Of a stretch of DNA of 64,000 nucleotides, positions 58,304 to 64,000 are shown in pieces. The notes under the pieces were generated by a model. It was given only the letters and a program-made list of their open reading frames with translations. It ran no database searches and was not told the origin of the DNA. The position numbers and the translations under genes were made by a program. Numbering within the stretch: position 1 is the stretch's first letter; the number at the start of each line of letters is the position of its first letter. Source of the stretch: an uncultured Lachnospiraceae bacterium (GTDB lineage: Bacteria > Bacillota > Clostridia > Lachnospirales > Lachnospiraceae); the NCBI GenBank assembly GCA_910584585.1, contig CAJUBP010000003.1, positions 123,154-187,153 of the forward strand. Reading direction: 5' to 3'.

Positions 58304-59416
58304 TCATTGCTCGCGTAAATGAATTACAACATACTCGCAGTTTCCTTGTGTACGGATGGGAAATCCCCATCCTGTAGCTCCAGAGGAAACAATTATCTTA
58401 CACCCGCCTTCCTGATATTCCCCGTAATTCAGTCCACCAAAACCTTCCGTAAGATACCCTACAGGGAATATCTGTCCTGCATGAGTGTGTCCGGATAACT
58501 GCAGGTCTGCCCCTTCCGCTGCATTTTCCTCTGCCTCTATCGGCTGATGATCCGCTACTATGATGAATCTATTCTGATCTGCTCCGTTTAGCAGCTCTAT
58601 AGAAGAAAGGCGTCCGGGTATTCTTGCAGCATCTTCCCGACCAGCTAATACCAGATCGTCGCCAATGTTAATCCGCTGATCACACAGAATCTTAATGCCA
58701 TTTTCCTCTATCGCCTGTACCAGCTCCTCATCTGTATAAGTACGGGAGCGGGAAACTGCCGTCCTATAATCCTGCCGGTCATGGTTCCCATAAACAAAAT
58801 AGGTTCCATATGTACTTTCCAGACTTCCTAATATCCGAAATGCCTCCTGCATAGATTCCTTTGTCGTTCCTTCTTCCACTATATCTCCGCAAAGCAATAT
58901 AATGTCCGGGCGCAAAGCATTAATTTCTTCTATTTTTTGAATCAGGATATCCGGGTTTTGAACCGTGCCATAATGAGTATCCGTTATCAAAACCACCTCA
59001 TAACCTGACTGGAGCTTTTCTGATGTCACAGTATACTCTGTTCGGATAATCTGTCTCATGTTAAGACTGCCATAGCCCATCATCAGGCAAGTGACCAATA
59101 TTGGGATTATCCCGCTGTGGTAAATTCTGCGGAAAACAGAATACCTTTTTTCCTTCGTATGGTTCTTTGCAATGTGCCGTATCAGGAAAGCAACAAATTC
59201 CACAATTGCAAATAATACGATTAAATGGACTTCAACCAGCCCCGCCACACTCCATATGAGACACAAGCTGCCCGCAAAAACGGTAATTCCCAACCGTATC
59301 ATCCAGAACCGTTTTCCTTTTGTATCAATACCATAAAGCAAAGCCCATTTTCCAATCATCCAATATAGCCCTGCAACCATGCATAATGCCATTCCCGATA
59401 AAATAAGCACATACAT
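58304..59416 (-). CDS. Membrane-anchored metallophosphoesterase
   Basis: A 370-residue protein. Three to four N-terminal membrane helices (MYVLILSGMALCMVAGLYWM, VFAGSLCLIWSVAGLVEVHL) are followed by a calcineurin-like phosphoesterase: VVLITDTHYGTVQ, IILLCGDIVEEGT, TYFVYGNHDRQDY, IIVADHQPIEAEE and LQLSGHTHAGQIFPVGYLTE. These are the metal-binding motifs. It resembles YkuE-type enzymes acting on lipids or nucleotides near the membrane. Its promoter carries two 11-bp AACCTCAAC-type units, so it is predicted to be in the local regulon. Confidence 0.92.
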   Translation of the reverse strand: MYVLILSGMALCMVAGLYWMIGKWALLYGIDTKGKRFWMIRLGITVFAGSLCLIWSVAGLVEVHLIVLFAIVEFVAFLIRHIAKNHTKEKRYSVFRRIYHSGIIPILVTCLMMGYGSLNMRQIIRTEYTVTSEKLQSGYEVVLITDTHYGTVQNPDILIQKIEEINALRPDIILLCGDIVEEGTTKESMQEAFRILGSLESTYGTYFVYGNHDRQDYRTAVSRSRTYTDEELVQAIEENGIKILCDQRINIGDDLVLAGREDAARIPGRLSSIELLNGADQNRFIIVADHQPIEAEENAAEGADLQLSGHTHAGQIFPVGYLTEGFGGLNYGEYQEGGCKIIVSSGATGWGFPIRTQGNCEYVVIHLREQ

Positions 59417-59537
59417 TCAATTTCACCACCTTATCCATTGGCAGGAACACAAATTCCTTTCGCGATACTTCTATAAACAGAGGGCTTCTGCTCTTCATTC
59501 CCCAGCGAAACAAGGGCATCCTGCAATACACAAAAAG

Positions 59538-59572
59538 AGTATAATCGCCCTTTCTCAACTGAACCTCAACAA
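59538..59572 (-). promoter_or_regulatory. Phosphoesterase promoter with two 11-bp repeats
   Basis: TTTCTCAACTG (59551) and AACCTCAACAA (59562) stand 7 bp from AGTATA (59538-59543), which is TATACT on the minus strand. The arrangement copies that of the ABC-operon promoter and faces the response-regulator promoter across 21 bp. Confidence 0.68.
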
Positions 59573-59593
59573 ATCACAGAAAAATAACCCGTG

Positions 59594-59628
59594 CCGTTGA
59601 GGTTCAGTTGAGGTTTTCCATATAAAAT
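59594..59628 (+). promoter_or_regulatory. Two-component-operon promoter with two 11-bp repeats
   Basis: CCGTTGAGGTT (59594) and CAGTTGAGGTT (59605), the reverse complement of the AACCTCAAC units, end 7 bp before TAAAAT (59623-59628). This points to autoregulation of the response regulator. A second TATAAT at 59656-59661 may add a basal promoter. Confidence 0.65.
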
Positions 59629-59680
59629 AAACGCAGACTGTTCACAAATCTATGCTATAATCAAGTCGGAGGTGCAAAAG

Positions 59681-60358
59681 ATGTTTCAAATTTTAGTAGT
59701 GGAAGATGATAAGGAACTGTGTGACCTTTTCTGTACTGTCCTGACAGATAACGGATATACGGCAGTTCCGGCGGCTGACGGGCTTGCTGCCTTTGATATT
59801 TTGGATGACACTTATATTGACCTGGTTATTTCCGATATTATGATGCCACGCATGGATGGCTTTGAACTTACAAAAGCGCTTCGTGAATCCGGATATTCCA
59901 TGCCAATTCTAATCATCACAGCCAGGGAAAGTGCAACTGATAAGCGTGAAGGGTTCCGTCTGGGTACGGATGATTACATGGTAAAGCCCATCGATGTGAA
60001 CGAAATGGTCTGGCGGGTGGAAGCCCTGCTGCGCCGCAGCCAGCTTGTAAACCAGCGTAAAACCAAATTTGGCGAAACAGAATTTGACTGTGACACACTG
60101 ACGATTTCCTCCCACGGTGAAACCACAGAACTGCCACAGAAAGAATTTTATCTGCTATATAAACTGATCACTTCCCCAAACCGGATTTTTACCAGAAGAC
60201 AGATTATGGATGATGTCTGGGGTCCGGACAGTGAAGCGGATTCCCACACACTGGATGTCCATATCAGCCGCCTGCGTGAACGGTTCAAAAATAATGCAGA
60301 CTTTGAAATTGTCACTGTGCGGGGGCTGGGATATAAGGCGGTGAGCAGACATGGATAA
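59681..60358 (+). CDS. OmpR/PhoB-family response regulator
   Basis: A 225-residue regulator. The receiver has FQILVVEDDKELCDLF (acidic pocket), phospho-acceptor Asp52 in LVISDIMMPRMDGFELTKAL, ILIITARESATDKREG and the Lys in DDYMVKPID. The C-terminal winged helix has LPQKEFYLLYKLITSPNRIF and HTLDVHISRLRERFK. The start is ATG 59681, 8 nt after GGAGG. It overlaps the kinase gene by 8 bp. It is the likely binder of the 11-bp repeats upstream of itself, the phosphoesterase and the ABC operon. Confidence 0.94.
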   Translation: MFQILVVEDDKELCDLFCTVLTDNGYTAVPAADGLAAFDILDDTYIDLVISDIMMPRMDGFELTKALRESGYSMPILIITARESATDKREGFRLGTDDYMVKPIDVNEMVWRVEALLRRSQLVNQRKTKFGETEFDCDTLTISSHGETTELPQKEFYLLYKLITSPNRIFTRRQIMDDVWGPDSEADSHTLDVHISRLRERFKNNADFEIVTVRGLGYKAVSRHG

Positions 60359-61454
60359 CCAAACCCCTTCTGGAACACGGAAGCTTTGCCGGGCATCCAA
60401 ATGGAAAAAGTACCCAAAACGGCTCTCCGTCATGTTTTCCCTTTTAACCTTCCTGACGCTGACGCTGACCATCCTTTTTTCAGCCCTGCTTACATTTCTA
60501 TTGATAAAAACCGGGATATTAGTCCAGCAAAACCGTGGGATTGTATTTTTCGTTATAGCAATTGTCAGTATTATTGTCGGCACCATTATCTCCAATTATG
60601 CCGGAAGGCATCCCCTCACGGCGATTATTGCCATGAGCAATGCAACCCAGGAAGTAGCAAAGGGCAATTTTGATGTTTCCCTAAATGAAAATATCCGGAT
60701 CAAAGAACTGCGGGATATGGCCCATAATTTTAACCTGATGGCAAAAGAACTGGCTGGAACCGAAATACTCCGTACCGATTTTGTGGAAAACGTATCCCAT
60801 GAATTTAAAACACCGCTGTCCGCCATCGAAGGTTATACAACCCTGCTTCAAAGAAAGGATTTGAGTGAAGAAAAACGCCAGAATTATACGAAAAAAATAT
60901 TATACAATACCCGCCGGCTTTCCACGCTGACAAGCAACATTTTACTTCTGTCCCGCCTGGAAAATCAAGAAATCGGCATTAAAAAGGAATCCTTTTGTCT
61001 GGATGAACAGCTCCGGGAAATCCTTCTCCTTCTGGAAGATGGCTGGACAGAAAAACAACTGGAACTTGAAATTGACCTGGACGCTGTGGATTACTATGGC
61101 AATAAAGATTTACTCGCCCATGTGTGGCAGAATATTTTGAGCAACGCCATTAAGTTTGCCCCTGAAAATGGAATCATCCATATCCTGCTCCGCAGGGAAA
61201 ACGGCTCATTGATAACCAGCATCACGGATAATGGAATCGGTATGAGCAAGGATGTAATGCGGCGGGTATTTGAAAAATTCTATCAGGGGGACTTTTCACG
61301 TTCCTCCCAGGGAAACGGCCTGGGGCTTGCGCTGGCAAAGCGGATTGTCGATCTGCATGGTGGGAATATTTCTGTTTCCAGTAAAGAGGGAAAGGGAACG
61401 ACATTTACCGTATCCCTTCCTCTGACACTGCATACGAAAGGATATGATACATGA
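60351..61454 (+). CDS. Sensor histidine kinase with very short extracellular loop
   Basis: A 367-residue kinase. Two membrane helices (about 27-52 and 64-82) are separated by only about 11 residues (TGILVQQNRG), then HAMP (NATQEVAKGNFDVSLNENIR), HisKA with His150 (FVENVSHEFKTPLSAIEGYT) and HATPase (WQNILSNAIKFAPENG; ITDNGIGMSKD; GNGLGLALAKRIVDLHGG). The tiny loop suggests that it does not bind a ligand outside the cell itself; such intramembrane-sensing kinases often rely on an ABC transporter for input. The MacB-like protein is a candidate partner. Confidence 0.93.
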   Translation: MDNQTPSGTRKLCRASKWKKYPKRLSVMFSLLTFLTLTLTILFSALLTFLLIKTGILVQQNRGIVFFVIAIVSIIVGTIISNYAGRHPLTAIIAMSNATQEVAKGNFDVSLNENIRIKELRDMAHNFNLMAKELAGTEILRTDFVENVSHEFKTPLSAIEGYTTLLQRKDLSEEKRQNYTKKILYNTRRLSTLTSNILLLSRLENQEIGIKKESFCLDEQLREILLLLEDGWTEKQLELEIDLDAVDYYGNKDLLAHVWQNILSNAIKFAPENGIIHILLRRENGSLITSITDNGIGMSKDVMRRVFEKFYQGDFSRSSQGNGLGLALAKRIVDLHGGNISVSSKEGKGTTFTVSLPLTLHTKGYDT

Positions 61455-62191
61455 AATCCAGAAGATATTTTGCTTTAGACGGTATACGGGGACTGGCACT
61501 TCTGAACATGATCGCTTATCATGCAGTATGGGATTTGGTTTATCTTTTCAACTTTCATCTGCAATGGTATCAATCGGAAGGTGCTTATATATGGCAGCAA
61601 TGTATCTGCTGGACATTTATTTTCCTTTCCGGATTTTGTGAGCCGCTGGGGAAAGAAAAACTAAAAAGAGGCATTACTGTTTTCAGCCTTGGATTTTTGA
61701 TTGTGGCAGCTACGCTGATTACAATGCCACAAAACCGGGTACGGTTCGGTGTTCTTACTCTGATTGGTTCCTGTATGCTTTTAATGGTTCCTTTAGAAAA
61801 GTTCTTACAAAAATTCAAATCGGAATATGGTTTAATTTTTAGCATTGCCTTATTTCTTCTTACGAAGAACATCAATCACGGTTATCTCGGTTTTGGCAGC
61901 TTGAATATTCTGCCGCTGCCAAATGGCTGGTACCGTAACTTTATAACCACCTACCTGGGATTTCCCATGTCCGGTTTTTATTCGACAGACTATTTTTCGC
62001 TTCTGCCGTGGCTTTTCCTGTACACTGCCGGATATTTTACGCATCAGCTCTTTATACACCATAAACTACTTGCACATTTAGAAAACAGCAAAGCAAAACC
62101 GCTGGAATGGTTTGGCCGACACTCCCTCGGTTTATATATGATCCACCAACCGTTACTCTATTTTCTATTTGCTGCGTTATTTGCCCTATGA
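61451..62191 (+). CDS. DUF1624/heparan-alpha-glucosaminide acetyltransferase-like membrane protein
   Basis: A 246-residue membrane protein with about seven helices. RRYFALDGIRGLALLNMIAY with HAVWDLVYLF, CICWTFIFLSGF, and WFGRHSLGLYMIHQPLLYFL are the DUF1624/acyltransferase-3-like motifs. It probably transfers an acyl group to an envelope sugar. It overlaps the kinase by 4 bp, so it belongs to the two-component operon and may be part of the envelope-stress output. Confidence 0.85.
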   Translation: MKSRRYFALDGIRGLALLNMIAYHAVWDLVYLFNFHLQWYQSEGAYIWQQCICWTFIFLSGFCEPLGKEKLKRGITVFSLGFLIVAATLITMPQNRVRFGVLTLIGSCMLLMVPLEKFLQKFKSEYGLIFSIALFLLTKNINHGYLGFGSLNILPLPNGWYRNFITTYLGFPMSGFYSTDYFSLLPWLFLYTAGYFTHQLFIHHKLLAHLENSKAKPLEWFGRHSLGLYMIHQPLLYFLFAALFAL

Positions 62192-62223
62192 AACAGATAT
62201 TATATTTTCAGGAGGAAAACACA

Positions 62224-62931
62224 ATGACACTTTATGAAACAATTTTTACCCGCAGGCAGGTACGGAATTACCTTAACTCTCCTGTTCCAGAAGACCGTTT
62301 AAGCGGTATTCTTGCCTGTGTTTCCGAATCGGAGCAGCTTAGCGGGCAGCACGCCGATTTCAAACTTCTCCCGGCTGCAGAAGTTTCCGCTAATCAAGGT
62401 GCATCCCATTATTTACTCGCTTTCTGCGACAGCTCTCCATCTGCCTATGCTAATGTTGGGTTTCTATTGCAAAAGGCTGATTTATATGTCCAGAGCATGG
62501 GGCTTGGCAGCGGATACTTTATGAATATTAAGCCCAAAAATGAATTGAAACGGTTCTGTATCGCCCTTGCTATTGGCAAGGCAGATACCCCTGCAAGAAT
62601 AAATGAATCTGAGTTTAAGAGAAAACCCTTAAACCGTATCAGTACAGAGGATACTGCCGTCTCAAGAGCCGTAAGGCTTGCCCCTTCTTCCCTTAATTCA
62701 CAGCCCTGGGAACTAAAATTTGAGCCGGGGAAAGTAATTATTGAAGATGCAGGCACGGGCATCTCCCGTCTCATCCTTAAAAATAAGCTGAATAAAATTG
62801 ATATTGGTATTGCCGCCCGCCATGCCGCGCTTGCCCTCGAACATAATGGAAATGCTATAATTTCGGCTGTTCCAAAATCAGATGGCAGTAAATTCCGCAT
62901 TGAAATCACTTACGAGGAGGACGAAAAATGA
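62224..62931 (+). CDS. Nitroreductase-like protein (TM1586 type)
   Basis: A 235-residue protein of the putative nitroreductase fold with two half-domains: YETIFTRRQVRNYLNSPVPE at the start, YANVGFLLQKADLYVQSMGL, GSGYFMNIKPKNELKRF, then RLAPSSLNSQPWELKFE and GIAARHAALALEHNG. FMN-dependent reduction is likely. The start at 62224 follows AGGAGGAAAACACA; the longer frame overlaps the DUF1624 gene. It overlaps the flavodoxin gene by 4 bp, so the two may form an electron-transfer pair. Confidence 0.85.
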   Translation: MTLYETIFTRRQVRNYLNSPVPEDRLSGILACVSESEQLSGQHADFKLLPAAEVSANQGASHYLLAFCDSSPSAYANVGFLLQKADLYVQSMGLGSGYFMNIKPKNELKRFCIALAIGKADTPARINESEFKRKPLNRISTEDTAVSRAVRLAPSSLNSQPWELKFEPGKVIIEDAGTGISRLILKNKLNKIDIGIAARHAALALEHNGNAIISAVPKSDGSKFRIEITYEEDEK

Positions 62932-63377
62932 AAACTTTAATCCTTTACTACTCAAGCCATCATGGGAACACAAAAAAACTGGTAGATGCAATTGTGGCAC
63001 AAGGAAATGTTACAGCCGTTGATGTCTCTGCCGCAACTGTAACTGACTGTTCTGATTATGACATGATTGGTTTTGCTTCTGGTATCTACTACCAAAAATT
63101 TCATGAAAGTATCCTGAAATGGGCAGAAGCTAATCTTCCCCAAAATAAAAATGTATTCTTTCTCTACACCTGCGGGGTAAAACGCAAGAACTACGCAGAT
63201 GCAATTAAACAGATTGCTGAATCCAAAAAATCAAAAATACAAGGCTGCTATGGTTGTCTCGGATTTGATACATTTGGTCCCTTTAAACTCGTTGGAGGCA
63301 TTGCAAAAGGGCATCCAAATGATGAAGATCTATCGTCCGCAGTCAATTTTTTCTGTGGAATTAAAGACAAGGCATAA
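62928..63377 (+). CDS. Flavodoxin family protein
   Basis: A 149-residue flavodoxin: LILYYSSHHGNTKKLVDAIV (FMN phosphate loop), YDMIGFASGIYYQKFHESIL, NVFFLYTCGVKRKNYADAIK and a C-terminal CYGCLGFDTFGPFKLVGGIA. It may pass electrons to the nitroreductase encoded just upstream. It is the last gene of the cargo; the right-end repeats begin 7 bp after its stop. Confidence 0.88.
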   Translation: MKTLILYYSSHHGNTKKLVDAIVAQGNVTAVDVSAATVTDCSDYDMIGFASGIYYQKFHESILKWAEANLPQNKNVFFLYTCGVKRKNYADAIKQIAESKKSKIQGCYGCLGFDTFGPFKLVGGIAKGHPNDEDLSSAVNFFCGIKDKA

Positions 63378-63384
63378 AAATCTT

Positions 63385-63480
63385 CAATTTGATACTTTTT
63401 GATTTTGCCTTAAAGGGGTTCAAATTTATTGCCAGGGTGGGTTCAAATATCTGTAGGGAGGGTTCATTTTTACTTCTGCT
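63385..63480 (+). repeat. Right end of inner insertion: reiterated motifs, candidate attR
   Basis: CAATTTGATACTTTTTGATT and TTGCCTT match the left end at 2059-2113; then three units of about 21 bp carry GGGGTTCAAATTT, GGGTGGGTTCAAATATC and GGGAGGGTTCATTTTTA. The left end has more TTTGATTTT units and one GGGTTCAAAT unit, and the right end the reverse, as expected if crossover joined two arrays. This is a good candidate for the second attachment site. Confidence 0.55.
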
Positions 63481-63505
63481 TCATGTCGGAATATGAACTG
63501 TCATA

Positions 63506-63550
63506 AAAAGAAAAAGGCTTCCGGTCACGCCAAATGTGCCGAAAGCCTTT
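63506..63550. terminator. Hairpin terminator at right junction
   Basis: AAAGGCTTCCGG (63513-63524) pairs with CCGAAAGCCTTT (63539-63550) with one G-T pair; A-rich sequence precedes it, so T-rich tails occur on the minus strand. It lies between the repeat array and the broken recombinase and would stop its truncated transcript. Confidence 0.7.
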
Positions 63551-63619
63551 ATTTCTGCGGTTTTTCAAGTATTCTGTTCCTATTCTTTGTATCAAATAAG
63601 CAAGTTTTATTTCAAAATC

Positions 63620-63883
63620 GCCATTTTTTGCACACTCAATCATGCGGTTAAATTCTTTTCGCTTTTTCGTGTTCGTTCCAGAAATGCCCTCATCGGCAAA
63701 TATGGCATAAAGCTCCCAATCGGGATTACGCTCAATATACTGGCGGAAATACCGCTGTTGGCTTTCAAAAGAATTGGCTTGGTCTTCATTGTCCGTGGAA
63801 ACACGGCAATAGGCGGCAACTCTTTTTTTCGTTTCCTGCATTTTTCTCTCTTGGTTTAAGAGTTCATATCGTAATGTTGGCAT
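63620..63883 (-). pseudogene. Large serine recombinase of outer element, 5' part
   Basis: The first 88 codons of the split recombinase: MPTLRYELLNQERKMQETKK, then RVAAYCRVSTDNEDQ with nucleophile Ser29, FADEGISGTNTKKRKEFNRM and IECAKNG. The frame then runs into foreign sequence up to 63470. Joined through CCA to the part at 600-2042 it reads AKNGKIDLIITKE, the expected continuation of the catalytic domain. The start follows GGGAAAGGAGAGGTTTT. Apart from the break it appears intact. Confidence 0.88.
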
Positions 63884-63922
63884 AAAACCTCTCCTTTCCC
63901 GACAATGACTTGCCGTAGTTTA

Positions 63923-63951
63923 AGTATAGTGAATGATTGCTTGTGTGTCGA
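63923..63951 (-). promoter_or_regulatory. Promoter of the outer recombinase
   Basis: On the minus strand, TCGACA, a 17-bp spacer and TATACT lie about 40 bp upstream of the 5' recombinase fragment. It is close to the consensus housekeeping promoter, so the intact gene would have been well expressed. No gene is seen between it and the right edge of the window. Confidence 0.7.
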
Positions 63952-64000
63952 ATGTGCAAATAATGAAATCGCACATTTCTATATGTAAGAACCCCACCCG

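Noticed and set aside
63470..63619. C-terminal part of the open frame containing the 5' recombinase fragment
   Set aside because: After AKNG the residues do not match any recombinase and cover a terminator hairpin; this is inserted DNA read by chance.
1..64000. tRNA or other RNA gene used as attachment site
   Set aside because: No tRNA-like cloverleaf was noticed near either boundary; both insertions are in protein-coding genes.

Overview
The window comes from a spore-forming gut-type Firmicute, most likely Lachnospiraceae or a close clostridial relative. This is inferred from the cotJ spore-coat operon at the left edge, clostridial-style ribosome binding sites and protein families common in gut Clostridia. 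No rRNA, tRNA or CRISPR array was seen. The layout is nested. At 1-635 lies the host cotJA-cotJB-cotJC operon, and cotJC is cut after about 61 codons by an outer integrative element that runs past the right edge. That element's own large serine recombinase gene is itself cut in two: its 3' part is at 600-2042 and its 5' part at 63620-63883, both on the minus strand. Joining them through a shared CCA restores an open frame of about 568 codons. Everything between (about 61.6 kb) is therefore an inner insertion.

The inner insertion has two parts. From about 2.1 to 47.4 kb is a siphovirus-type prophage, nearly all on the minus strand. Read from right to left it contains a winged-helix regulator, an elaborate leader region, a sigma-like gene, replication genes (DUF2800, DUF2815, family A polymerase, primase-helicase, VRR-NUC, SNF2 helicase), an ArpU-like regulator, HNH, small terminase, two DNA methyltransferases, an accessory block (DUF4314, amidoligase, gamma-glutamylcyclotransferase), large terminase, portal, Clp-type protease, HK97 capsid, connectors, tail genes with a -1 frameshift chaperone, tape measure, Dit, Tal, a nitroreductase/TIGR04076 moron, a GH18 tail glycosidase, holin, endolysin and two overlapping large serine recombinases. 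No CI-type repressor was recognised.

From 47.4 to 63.4 kb is a lower-GC cargo island. It holds a Sir2-like protein, a heterodimeric ABC exporter, a MacB-like ABC protein, TauE/SafE, DUF4405, two flavodoxins, a diacylglycerol kinase, an acyltransferase with an internal stop, a metallophosphoesterase, an OmpR/short-loop-kinase two-component system, a DUF1624 membrane protein and a nitroreductase-like protein.

The most informative signals are regulatory. Three promoters in the cargo carry 11-bp direct repeats of the AACCTCAAC type, each ending exactly 7 bp from a -10 box, which points to a small regulon of the local response regulator. A separate four-unit 11-bp array lies 11 bp from a TATAAT upstream of the phage early operon, beside a receiver-less OmpR-type protein. 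Downstream of it are a 5' inverted repeat, a hairpin over a ribosome binding site and a leader ORF that crosses two terminators. A gapless 44-bp repeat sits upstream of both the early operon and the integration operon, and another dispersed repeat precedes four phage genes.
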